Source: Dinochytrium kinnereticum
Lineage: Eukaryota > Chytridiomycota > Chytridiomycetes > Chytridiales > Chytridiaceae
DNA: 38,694 bases
Reading direction: 5' to 3'
Assembly (NCBI GenBank): GCA_027604005.1
Contig: JADGJT010000222.1
Location: 1 to 38,694 of the forward strand
Shown here: positions 19,636 through 30,379 of the stretch, in pieces
How positions within the stretch are numbered: the stretch's first letter is position 1
Layout: each line of letters opens with the position of its first letter
Notes under the pieces: model-generated
What the model was told of the DNA's origin: nothing
Databases searched by the model: none
The model's input: the letters and a program-made list of their open reading frames with translations, nothing else
Position numbers and translations under genes: made by a program

Positions 19636-22600
19636 ATGGCAGGGCAACCGACCGAAGCTGCACGCCAGTCCACAAGCAATGATCCTCAGTTACAAGGCAC
19701 CGCAGGATCTTCCTTCCCAGGCGGAGGGTCTCCAGCGCGAAACACTTTGGCGAAACTTCGCTCCCCTTCACCAATGGGAGATAACTTGGAGGCAAACGTG
19801 TGGGCAAGCCAGGCAAACCCCCGTGCCGAAACTGCAGCCACTGCACCCGTTCCAACTGCTGCCCCCCAAGCAGATTCGGGATCGCACCCAATTAAGCATC
19901 ATTTGAATTCCGATATAATTCGGCGGGTGACCTTGAAGGCTCACGATCATGATGCACCTACTGAGTCTCCCGAGATCGTACCATCTGCTTCAGACTCTGA
20001 CCATATTGCTTCAGTCGACGTCTATGGGGTTTCGGCAGGTGGCAAGGGGCCAGCAAAAAAGGCATGGTTGAACGGAGCCATGAGCAATGGCCAATCATCT
20101 GAATCCTCTAGCGCAAATTCATTCGCATCTATTGCTCATGCGGCTGTTCATGCTGACCGTCTGCGCGCTCCAAACAGATCTGAGGGTCAGCTCCCTGGAG
20201 CAGAACGAGCCAGTGGACATGGTCGACATATTGGACCAGAGAAAAAGTTTAGGCTTCACGAATATGCCGTTTTTAGCAAGGTTTGTTGTGGGATAAATAC
20301 GTCTTATCTCTTGATGCTTATTCATAATGAATTCTTCTAGTTTGTTCAACTTGGTGCTTGCTTGTGGCTTCTCGTCGGAATGGTCTTAACATGCACCATC
20401 TTTTTGGCCGTTACTATTAACGTATCGTATGCCGCATTCAACGCTTCCCGAAACACAAACATTTGGCCTCTGATCATCGGGCTGGCATTCTGTGAGTATT
20501 TTTGCATCAGCGTGCGCTGCTGTCTAATAACAATATGTAGACCTCGAGTTGGGATACCTCATGGTTAGCTCCTTTATCCGCACTGGTGTGCGTATGCAAA
20601 TCTACATTTGGGGAGCAAACTTCGGAAATGATCCCGAATCCGATATTTTCCCAATTTTTCTCATATCCCCCATCTTGACAAAGGTTATAGCTTCTCTTAC
20701 CGGCGTAAAAGCCCGTAAAGATATTGAAGATGATAGTGAGAGGGATCCGTTATTGGGTTCGAACGCGGATATTCCCTCTGGCCAGCAGAATGATGAACAG
20801 AGTGCGTCAACCCCTGACGATACTGAGGAAGAAGCACCCATTGAAGAATTGGTAGCCTGGAGGGTTGATCTTATCGGGCACGTGCTGTACTTGCTACTTC
20901 TCTTCATTATACTTGCCATACCGATGGGTTATTATACCTTTAAAGAGGGATACTGGGCGCTGGTAAACTGTTCGTATATGATTGCCTAAGTTATTTTTCA
21001 CCTAACGAATCTTTAAATATTTACAGTTATATCAATTGGCATTTGCGCGTCTTCCGTAATTTTTATCGTATTTGTCAACCTTTGCGGACGGGCCTACCGA
21101 ACATTCCGCGTTCTTATCGAACTTTGGATGCACCCTGAAGAAGTTGGTGATGCAGAGCTTCGGGCAACCTACTATTCCTCCACTGGTTTCGATACTGGAA
21201 AGGATCTTTTCAGTTTTATCATCAAGCGTGGCCTGTCTAGCGCCGTTTTTATCTTTGTCGCATCCCTCGCCTTCTCTCATTTTACGGTGAGTTTCTGCAT
21301 ATTCCAGTACAAGTCTAAATCAATCATTCCCATCAACTTTTTGGGTAAAGCCGGATATGGCGGTCATTATTGTGTCAGGAATTTTCATTGCTGCTTTCTT
21401 GATTGGCCATATTCCCGCTGTCCGGCAGATAGCCTATAGCTTTCAAAAGCGCACTTTTTGGCAGCCATTTTCGGATTTTAGAAAGAGTGAGGGCCATGCG
21501 CTTTACAATGGCGCCGAAGAGTGGCCTGCTTTTGTTGCATTTGGCCTACGATGTGCAATTTTTGTTATTGGTAAGAAAGACTTTCTCAACTTTCAGAAAT
21601 TTTTTTTGCTGTTCTCCTTTCCTAACCAGACCATCAAAAGGCTTCTCTTGTCTTCTCTACTATGATTTGTTCTGGCGCAGAAAAGATGACAGTTCTGGAG
21701 AAGGAGTTACGGCTTGGGAGGTTGGAGTTCATCGCATAGTTTTATTCCTCTTCATCGTTATCGGTCATGATGTGGCGATCCTTCTTCCTGTTATGCGTTA
21801 CCACGACCCGGAACATCCATACTACTACTACACATTGGGCAATGCCCGAACACGAGTGATAATAATGCTCTCTCTAATGGCCTCAGGATTATGGCTTTCG
21901 CTCTACTCCTACCTCATGAGGCCTTGCTTTTCCTCCTCGGTTGCCGTCGTAGTTGCTTTCCTTATTCTTTCCTATCGCCATCCACGATGCCGTTGGACGA
22001 ACTACCAGCGAACCTTCAAGAACACAAAGTTCAGTAAGGAGGCAAGACTAGAGCGACGCGCTACACGTAACGCGAGAAACACCCTTATTGTCGTCATCCT
22101 CGTCCTCGCAACTTCATGGATATCAGCCCTTGCCATTGGGCTCGTCACTCCTGATAAGGTTAAAAACTCCTCAAAGTCTTTCAAGCTCCCGTCTTTTAAA
22201 ATCCCGGCTTTGGGCCTACCTGAATCTTACGCAAATCGTGGTAATTCGACCGCACTTCGCCGTAAAACAGCTTTCCGTGCCGCTGTCTGCTCCGTAGCTA
22301 TTACGAGCTTCACTGATCTTGATATTCTTGATGTTGCCGCTATGGCTCGTGGGTCTTATGAGTCATGCCCGCAAAAGGCGGATAATATCTTGCACAAGAG
22401 GGAGAGGCTTCAGACTTGGGCAGCGTTCAATACTACTCTTCCGACTGATTGCGCCTCACCTGATGGCAGCGGTGACGGTGTTCAGTGGATCGAGTATAGG
22501 GATATGAATGCTTCCGAGACAGATTATCCTGTTAGCGTTATTGCAGTTCGAGGGACTTCAAATTTCAATGATGTGTTCCAGGATCTTTACCTCTGGTCCA

Positions 22601-23338
22601 CTTCTGCTCTGCTCCAGCTCAGTTCTTTTATGGGAACCATGGTAAGTACTTAGTTCCTTAATGAATATATTGTTCAGTATATCTAACAATTTTGATATAT
22701 ATAAAAAAACAACAACAACATTAGGTTACCGTGTGGCCAGCAGACACCGTCGATCTTTTGGCGTATGGGATCATGAAATTCGGACCGCTCGATTCTACTC
22801 TAGTATATTGGAATGCAGTTGAGAAGAAAGTTAAGGAATTGCGGGAGCAAAACCGTATTGTCATTATGACTGGGCACTCTCTTGGTGGAGCTGTTGCGTC
22901 AATTGTCGCCAGTCATCAGCAAGTTCCGTCCTACGCCTTCTCCGCACCTGGTCTTGGTTACTCCACTCGACGATGTAAGAATCTGTTCAAATTAGTTGTT
23001 GTAGGATTTCACTCTAAGATTACAATCAGACCAGATGAACACAATCGATTTGCAAAAGTACACTATGAATATCGTACCATGGCATGGTAAGAGTTTTTCT
23101 TTTTCTTTCTGCCGATTAATTACTAACTATCATCCAATTTTCTAGACGCCGTTCCATGTTTTGATCTTCAAGTTGGATTGGTTCAAACCATACGCTGTGA
23201 CGAAAATGAGGTGAATATATGCGTTTTGTTTTTTTGGATTGCATTCATTTGGCTGACTCTCTTTTGAAGTTCCTCTCGTGTCATAGTTTGGATCTCACTA
23301 TGGCTACCCTTCAAGAAGAGTGCGAGGGCGACTTTTAA
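19636..23338 (+). CDS. Multi-spanning membrane protein with C-terminal class 3 lipase domain
   Basis: Ten exons: 19636-20280, 20341-20491, 20541-20969, 21027-21286, 21351-21570, 21641-22641, 22725-22974, 23030-23086, 23146-23210, 23270-23338; 1048 residues. Residues 1-210 are Ser/Ala/Pro-rich and probably disordered. About 10-12 membrane helices occupy roughly 216-720. The C-terminal part is a class 3 (Rhizomucor-type) lipase fold: VIAVRGTSNFND near 870, the nucleophile elbow GHSLGG with Ser954, Asp1005 in NIVPWHDAVP and His1031 in SCHSLDL, a complete candidate Ser-Asp-His triad. Acylglycerol or phospholipid hydrolysis on the luminal side of a membrane is the expected activity. ERDPLL (332-337) is an acidic dileucine motif that could direct it to the vacuole. 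The acceptor at 21640 is chosen because it keeps the frame and completes a helix. Confidence 0.88.
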
Positions 23339-23500
23339 TGTGGTGGCACTGACCTTTTCCAGTTTTTTTTTCACTTCATTAAGTTTTTGTGCTGAACCTA
23401 ATTTTGTCATGAATGTTATTGCCAATAAAAAAAAATAAGCATTTTCTTTTATTTTAAGTTGAATGGCGCCAACGACCGCCTTTTATTTATTACATGACTG
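23339..23500. terminator. Convergent 3' region, lipase / glycosyltransferase
   Basis: Only 162 bp separate the two convergent stop codons. An AATAAA signal is present at 23424-23429, shortly downstream of the lipase stop and followed by an A run. An 80-codon antisense frame overlapping this interval (23183-23425) has no motif. Confidence 0.5.
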
Positions 23501-26259
23501 CTACCAAGCCTTTTCGTTGGATTCTGGAGGTGTGTAAGGCGAGCTTGCCTGGCTCGCCAACATACTATTCCTACGGATTCGATAAACCTCTACAACTATC
23601 TGGCGCAACCTTCTCACGACTAGATCTAAACTATGCACATATGTTTGTCCAATTGCAACTGCATCATATCTATACCGGGTTAGATTTACAAATATCAAGA
23701 AGAAAAAAAACAACTAACCTGAACCCAAGCTAATTGAGGCATTTTGGTTTAACCAGCAGAAATATATGATTAAATTTAACAGAAAGCTTAGATTTACGAA
23801 CCTGAAACGCAAGATTTCGATACTGAAAATTCTTATCCTTCATCTGCGCTGGCTTTAACTCTAGAAGACCTGCCACAGGATCAGCTCTCATGTACAAAAG
23901 GTGAATCAAGGATCCTCCGTGAGGACCAATTAAAACATCTGTATCTTGAGCCACAGCGACCTGATCTTCAACCGAAAGAGTAGCAAAATCGATAGCCCGA
24001 AATCGAACATTAACAGCTGATCTCCTTGGCAATTCGGGGTCTGGTGATGTCCAGAACGCGACCGCTCGTCGAATGCGCTCTATCAACTCTTTTTCATTCT
24101 TCAGAACCCTTGTTAACTTATATCCCTGTCCGGAAACTTTTGGCGAGCCTCCTGATCGCCGCAAAAGCTTTCTTATCATTACAGGATCTGAAGAATTTTG
24201 GGGATTAGAAGAGGGCTGAGGAAGTATTGGTTCTCTTTCGTCGGTATGATCGTGATGTTCAACGTCTTCTTCATATAGAGGCTCAGGCATAGTGACTGCC
24301 TTTCTGATTGCGTACGTAATAACAATAGGAGAAGCATTTACGTCATCATACTGATCGTCGTCATCAATAAACTTTACGTCAAGATCAATATGGCCTCCAC
24401 CACGACGGGAAAGTCGATTCGGGGTGTGCTCATCGACTGGCTGGCCACGTTGAAGATTCCCAGCAACTTCTAGCTTTGCGTTTCGTCCCTTATCTTTCGG
24501 CATATGCTTTAAGTCTGCACTAAGATCCATATATGGAAACTTAGTCGTAGGCAAGACAGGGAGCCCAGAAACCCTGGTATCGACAGGAAGACTCCCCGGA
24601 TCTACTCCTTTTGGGGCGAGAATAGCCCGGCGCCATCGATCAAGCATGAACCTCCGAAAGGCGAGTAGAAGTGGCGATTGCCGACACTTTGTCTCTCTGC
24701 TATTCTCCAAAGAAAGAGGAGATAGTTGGCCATGGTAAGCCCAAACAATTCTCTTGAAGCATATTGTTGAGTCTCGGGGCGACAGCGAAGCGATTTCCCA
24801 AATGTCGAGAAATTCGGATGAAGTTGAAAATATGTCAGTAAAAGCGGAGACAAATGGACCATCAGGAGCTCTTTCATCTAAGATGACTACTTGAAGCTTG
24901 GAAGGATCTAAGTCCAAAGATGCGTAGGCGATAAACATATTCATAAGATCTTCGTGAATGTGATAAGGATTCAAATTGTCTAACCTAAGTGTTGTTTAGT
25001 CTAACGCACAACACAGGCAATAGACAGAAGCATAAGACGGAGAAAACAAATATAATTTTGAGTACTAACCGCTTAATAGCAAAGATAGGCGTATTAACCC
25101 TTTACCACAAAGAAACATGTTACTCAATGTTAAAATCGACAAGAAAAGAAAAGGCCGGAAGTATTATTGAAATATACCATGCATCGCAATGAATTCCATC
25201 TTTCTTCGAACTTTCAATATCCAAGCCACCTGAAGGTATAAGTAAAAAGAAAACGCGAAGCTCCAAAATACCTCTGAACCAGTTCACAGCACCTGAACCG
25301 CCGAAAACATGGGGCTTGAACCATCTTGTCTCATTTAGTTCACAAGATGCCACAAAAGTGCCGAACTTCGCCGTATGCGACCGTGGATGTGACTGATGCA
25401 ACAGAGAAACCGACATAACAACATTGGAAGTATCACACACCGTGTGTGGAATGTGGGAATCAATCGTTTTGCAGCTAATGCGCGATGATCCTCCCTCCAT
25501 AGGTTCCACAGGAGTTTCGGACGTTCCATTAACGTATTCAAATACAAGCGCTTCTCCCGCCGTTTGAGTCATTTGGTCTGGGGTGCTGTAAACGCCCATC
25601 TTTTGATTGATAGGATCAAACGAGGGGGGGGCCACAGCTTCTTCCGGCGGAAATAGATCTTCCGCCCTTCTCTCCATTTGTTTGTATTCGGGCAGGCTTC
25701 CCAGATCCGAATCCTGTCTATCTACTGGTTCCGCAGGTTCAGCAATGCGTCCTAATTGCTCAATCCTCTTCTTCCCAGCCTTCGCCTTATTGTGGGCAAT
25801 TCTCAGCCGGGCATCCCCTTTTTCAAGAAGAGCCATGCGAATCATCTTGTCGTGGAACGATAGGCTCTCTGGGAAGCCCATCCCTGATGCGACCTCTTTC
25901 AATCCAGCACCACAGTAAGGGGTTGCCAGAAAGCCCACGCCGACTTGAGCGCCTGTCATGAATGCATAGCAATACTTCGATGCTGATGACCGTTCCTGGA
26001 TGGCTTCTTGTAGGTAATGGGCTGGAAGAGGGGGCGGCTGGCTGATGTCTATCGTGATTTGCTTCTTCTTGCGACTACTATATCTGCCCAAACTGCCTGA
26101 TGTAGATTCAGTGGACGCATTCCAGGCACTCGGTCGTGGTATAGAGTACTCCTCATCGTCCGCAAACGATACATATATCAGGAGCAGTAGGAAGGAAGTG
26201 AATGTAGCGAGGATTATCAAGTTGCGTAGATTTCGTCGGTTGAAAAGGATTCGGGCCAT
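23501..26259 (-). CDS. Type II membrane glycosyltransferase, GT61/EOGT-like
   Basis: Six exons on the minus strand: 26259-25272, 25229-25178, 25099-25070, 24984-23802, 23729-23719 (11 bases) and 23669-23501; 810 residues. A short basic cytosolic tail and one signal-anchor helix (about 14-32) place it in the ER or Golgi lumen. The domain has the marks of the DUF563 (AER61/EOGT, GT61) family: HCDAWVNTPIFAIK, NPYHIHEDLMNMF, a diverged middle, and the nucleotide-sugar-site block DVLIGPHGGSLIHLLYM with GPHGG at 710-714. The family transfers xylose, GlcNAc or similar sugars to proteins or glycans; the substrate here is unknown. Two acidic low-complexity inserts lie in the luminal part. The 30- and 11-base exons complete conserved-looking sequence and are easily missed. 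Its start lies 149 bp from the divergent gene at 26409. Confidence 0.88.
23719..23729 (-). other. 11-base micro-exon of the glycosyltransferase gene
   Basis: On the minus strand CTTGGGTTCAG is bounded by an acceptor (CAATTAG) and a donor (GTTAGT). It encodes LGF plus two bases of an Arg codon and links NLAFQ to RYDAVAIGQ. Skipping it would shift the frame (11 is not a multiple of three); reading through the upstream intron gives a false stop a few dozen residues later. Confidence 0.75.
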
Positions 26260-26408
26260 CAGCCCACAAACTCCAGAAAATACCTGGGTCAGCAAATGGA
26301 GATGTGCGACGAGTTTGTGTCGACAAGTCGATCTTGTGAGGAAATCGCTCACAATCGCCACCGAAGAACCGTAAACGCGCGCAATGTTTCTCGAGATCCA
26401 TATGTGAA
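26260..26408. promoter_or_regulatory. 149-bp bidirectional promoter
   Basis: The glycosyltransferase (minus) and the sensor-like protein (plus) start only 149 bp apart, so they probably share a promoter. The interval is of mixed composition with no clear TATA box. Minus-strand frames continue through it, so the glycosyltransferase leader is also open, but the ATG at 26259 immediately precedes the signal anchor and is preferred. Confidence 0.5.
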
Positions 26409-28215
26409 ATGACTACGGAAGCTGATGGTGATGATGTCCCCAACGACTTTGAAAATGATGCAAGCGCCGACCAGGGGGAAGACATGGGGCAGTCGCTTCT
26501 TGTGCGAAAGCGTGGAGTCTTCAAAATCCCTTTCTTTGCCTTGATGTTCTCATATGTTACAGCATCTGTCCTGGTAGTAGGGGTAATTGGATGGTACTGA
26601 GATACCCCGTTCGTTTCTACTAAAATCATCCCAAGGAAGTTTACATTGGATGCAGCAAGCAGCAAGCTGGATGATCTTGCGCTGAAAGTTCAAGAGCAAG
26701 CTGCCAACGAAATCAGTGCCTATATATGGGATTACGCCCATATGCTAGCGAAAATAACCTCGTATCAGAGGGAAATGTTTCTGACAAACGAATGGAGCTT
26801 CTTACCAGAGCGCCGCGAATACACACTAGCGGCGATGCTACTTGTGTTGAATCAATTCAGGAGTTGGGTAAATTCTAGCTGGTCAGCAATGTATATATTA
26901 ATCTTGATGAAAAGACTGTCGATATTTTCCTACATCCTTACCCTGATGGTGCTTTATATGGCTTCTTCTATTCAGATTCTGAGCCAAATATGTTGCAGAA
27001 GGTCTGTTGTTGTCAGCATCTGTTATCCCTTTCCAATTCGTCTAGCATACTCTCATATATTTTTTTTCCAGTGGGAGCAAACAGGTGCAAGCCTGTACAC
27101 TTCGGCATACTACGCGCATAACAATTCTTGGGTGTTAAAGCAAAATTGGACTGACCCTGGCAATCAAACTGTAGAAAACCCTGGAACCAATGGAACTTTG
27201 CTATACGAAGGCACTGCCGACTATAGATACGCAATCAACTTCAGCGATTTCAATACTTTCAAGATCGGTGTGGTTTATCCATGGAACCTTGGTGAGTAGA
27301 TACGTATGAGAATCCAAATTGATGCAAGACTTTTTAGATGTATATAAAACATCTGTTGCAGTGGTCCAAAATCCAGTGACATCTGAGATAATTCTATTTG
27401 GGAATGACTGGACTTTGACTTTTCTCGGAAAAAAAATCAGCGAGGTCCTATATCCAATAGGTTACCATATGTTTATGGCAGCTATTGAGACGAGCACTGG
27501 GCGGCTTATTGCGACTAGCAATTCGTCTCTGAGTCTCATTTCGCAGACATCAAGTGGTTCTGGAGTTCTATCTTACTTTGATGCTCAAAACCATTTCTTG
27601 GAAGATTTCCGAAACTGGATCGTTAATGAGTCGGAGTTCGGCCTTGCTTCCTCACCCTCCGAATCAGTTAAGGCCCTCGTAAAGAATCTTAACTCCACAG
27701 GAATTGCTTTGCTGAGGAGTAGATATCTCAACAACACCAATTATTCGCTTCGATTGGGACTAGTTGAAGTGCCTTATGATCCCGACGATTACTGGTTGTC
27801 TGTGCAATACATGGACCTGGACGCTGTTGCAGCCCCTCTACGCCAAGCATCCAAGCTTACGGAAGTCAGTATTTTTACCATCATGGGCGGTGTTGTGATC
27901 GTGAGCACTATTTTCGCTTTCACTGTGGCTCGACAGATCGAGATAGTTGTTCGGCAAATCCTGACTTTAAAAGACCTCCGATTTCAAGAGGTTCTTAACA
28001 GGGAGAAGGGTGTTAAGGTTACATCGTTTGTCATGGAGTTAGCAGATTTGCAGCATTCCTTTTTTGAGCTCGTCCTGACGTTTGCATCGAAGATACGCAT
28101 GAGAAGATTGGCTCAGGAAAGACCACTTCAAAAGCCAGATATGGCAGGGCCTGCCATAGATCAGCTTGCCCCAGTGTCTAATGTCGTGGCGCTCCCACCA
28201 CCCATTGTCCAATAA
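26409..28215 (+). CDS. Sensor-like two-TM protein with Cache-type outer domain and no output domain
   Basis: Five exons, 26409-26593, 26636-26867, 26915-27001, 27072-27291 and 27338-28215, give 533 residues. An acidic cytosolic N-terminus is followed by TM1 (about 41-61), a large extracellular or luminal region of about 355 residues with several N-glycosylation sequons (NNS, NWT, NQT, NGT), and TM2 (about 419-439). The outer region between two helices, with patterns such as PDGALYGFFYSD and WTLTFLGKKI, resembles double Cache (dCACHE) ligand-binding domains. After TM2 comes a HAMP-like helical stretch (ELADLQHSFFELVLTF), as in fungal cyclases and histidine kinases, but the protein then ends after about 65 more residues in a Pro-rich tail. 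No kinase, cyclase or phosphatase domain follows. The intron at 26868-26914 is my preferred solution; domain names are inferred from patterns. Confidence 0.72.
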
Positions 28216-29099
28216 ACACGCATTTCAAAGTTGGCAATTAAACTGAAAAATCGGGTAAACGACACAACGGTGGGTATCAAACGCCGCTGATCAATGGAAA
28301 GCCAGAATAAACATTGATGTGTGCCAACCCAGCACTGCATGCCAGTTAAACCAAGCCAAAAAGAACAAAGATTCGACATCGTCTTTGTCCGTTGTGGAAG
28401 CCGTGGGTACCATAGCTCGACTCCCTGCCCGCCTCAAAGCTTCTTTTTCTTCATGAAAGATTGTTCGTAGGTGCCATTTCCACCACACCTTGTGTAATGC
28501 TGTATTTCTGTGGGGTATGCCTTTTCATGGATATTTTGTGAAATGACCCTCTCTTCTAAGGATGTTCCACAGAAATAGTCGCGACATGATGAAATATCGC
28601 TCGATATTCTAAGATTTACCCTATAACATCCCCCCGCCGCGGGCTAAGGATTTGTTTAACACTTACCATTTTTTCCCCTTATGAGTTTTTCGTTGTTGGT
28701 CAATGTTTTACTAAGGTTTTTTTTCTAATGGTTCATGCTTTGATGTCCCCTCTGAGGTTCACGAGGCCCAACTCTCCCTTATAACCCGCTTGTTTACTCT
28801 TTTCCTTTTGTCTTCGAAAACCCCTTGCATGTATTTAGTCTTAACTCGAGTCAAAATAAGAGATTGAAGAAGTTGTCCCAAATCAAACGACCCTGTTAAG
28901 TATTCAGTGCAGTCTTCCTCCTTCCGCTCCTTCCCTGTGATTGTGTAAAGGCCAGACTTAGTCTTTCCATATCTTTCCACATGTTATTTGCTAACCCTCT
29001 CTTTCCACTCATCCTTTCTTTTCTATCATGATCATTGTTGTTTGGAGGAACTTTCTTCAGGACTGTTTTGAATGTTTCAAATGTGTAATACATAGTAAT
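28216..29099. other. Gene-free spacer before the F-box gene
   Basis: 884 bp between tandem plus-strand genes. It should hold the 3' UTR of the sensor-like gene and the promoter of the F-box-like gene. Frames of 65-89 codons on either strand show no motif. A short GC block (CCCCCCGCCGCGGGC, 28629-28643) stands out in otherwise AT-rich sequence. No RNA gene is recognisable. Confidence 0.4.
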
Positions 29100-29960
29100 A
29101 TGTTTGCAGAACTTCCCATTGAGCTCGTCCCAAACATCCTGGGATTCCTCCCATTCGCCAGCCATTTGACTCTAAGGTTGGCGAGCAAGGCTGTTCATCA
29201 CATCGTCTGCACGGAGTCCATCCATTTCTGCCCTCATATGGACACACTGTCCAGTTTGGCCGAAAGCTTGCCACAGATATCATCAACTATAGCCCACAAG
29301 ATTCCGGATATTTCCTCTGGGCCATTAGAGAGAGTTCTAATCGTCCGCAATATCGCAACGTTACTCGTGACCATTCAATCCTTCAAGCGTTCGCTTCGCC
29401 TCTCCGTTAAAGCCCTAGCGAGAATCAAGCTGCCCCTATCCCAAGCCTACGATGTCATGGCTGAGGCTATCTCGGCGAGAAGGGGTGAATGTGAACAAGC
29501 GCGTATCATTTCAAATGAAGAACCGCTCTGGTCCTCAAATGCCTCAATCATCCATGATATTTATCGGGTAGCGGATTATGGTGGGGAAGCTCCAATCCGA
29601 ATGGAGATGGGAAAGTCAAGAGGGGCATCGAAGCATTTGTCTGCATGGCTGAGGAGAGGAAAAGTTGTTGAGCTGAAGTTCAAAGGTGGGGGTGATTGGT
29701 TTGTGTCCGAGAGGTTTTCCTTGGGTGATGCTGCTGAGAATGAAGAACCCAAGGTTACAATGTCGGTTTCTAATATCGAGCGTGTGGATACAGTTGATAT
29801 TGTTAAGGAAGAGGATAAGGCTGTTGGCGCTGGGGAGGTTGCTGCTAGAGTGGAATCCTTATGCATATGGATTATTGAGTTGTGGATTCGAATTGAACGT
29901 CGAGACGGTGCCTCACATGATAATCTAACGGCCAGGCGTTTCCAGTACTTAAGACGATAG
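29100..29960 (+). CDS. F-box-like protein, intronless
   Basis: A single open frame of 286 residues. The N-terminus MFAELPIELVPNILGFLPF with the following RLASKAVHHIV fits an F-box (LP-x-E-L-x-x-x-I-L-x-x-L), the segment that binds Skp1 in SCF ubiquitin ligases. The rest has no leucine-rich or WD repeats that I can recognise; it has a helical middle part, a charged region and a hydrophobic C-terminal helix (ESLCIWIIELWIRIE). The frame is also open upstream to an ATG at 29028; I chose the ATG at 29100 because the F-box motif follows immediately. It is the only complete gene in the window with no intron, which suggests a lineage-specific or young gene. Function beyond possible Skp1 binding is unknown. 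Confidence 0.7.
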   Translation: MFAELPIELVPNILGFLPFASHLTLRLASKAVHHIVCTESIHFCPHMDTLSSLAESLPQISSTIAHKIPDISSGPLERVLIVRNIATLLVTIQSFKRSLRLSVKALARIKLPLSQAYDVMAEAISARRGECEQARIISNEEPLWSSNASIIHDIYRVADYGGEAPIRMEMGKSRGASKHLSAWLRRGKVVELKFKGGGDWFVSERFSLGDAAENEEPKVTMSVSNIERVDTVDIVKEEDKAVGAGEVAARVESLCIWIIELWIRIERRDGASHDNLTARRFQYLRR

Positions 29961-30379
29961 TGTAATTTTATAAAATAAACGCATGGTACTGGAGCTTTAG
30001 TGAGGAAGTAGATAAAAAGTTGAACAAACGAGAAAAAAAGAAGATCATGCTTTTGAGCCTGACTTCAGGGAAAGAGTATGAGAGAAAATATCGTTCCAAG
30101 CCGATACAAGCTTTCTAAATTGAGGTTTTGGATGTTCAGTGTTGAGCGACAACTGTTGGATCATTACTATATGAAACACGAGTGCCCTTTATCAGTGGAG
30201 TCCTAAAGAGGAGAAGAAATGCTTTTCTCTATCTTAACCTCAAGATGGCTGTAAATGCTAACCAAGTGCCAGTGATAAGCCCGCAATCGACTTGTTTTGT
30301 TTTCAACATGTCAGCTACTTGATGGAGTGCATGCATTTTTATGGTGACAAACTCTCTTGTTTTTTCGTTTTGCCTCGAG
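29961..30379. promoter_or_regulatory. Spacer between F-box gene and SUV3
   Basis: 419 bp. The left end has an AAATAAA sequence shortly after the F-box stop, a likely poly(A) signal. The rest should be the SUV3 promoter. An in-frame ATG at 30341 lies 39 bases upstream of the SUV3 start chosen here. Confidence 0.45.

Noticed and set aside
26869..26887. 19-base intron in the sensor-like gene that would give a smoother protein
   Set aside because: Far below the usual minimum intron length and the phase does not fit; the 47-base intron 26868-26914 with a normal donor was preferred.
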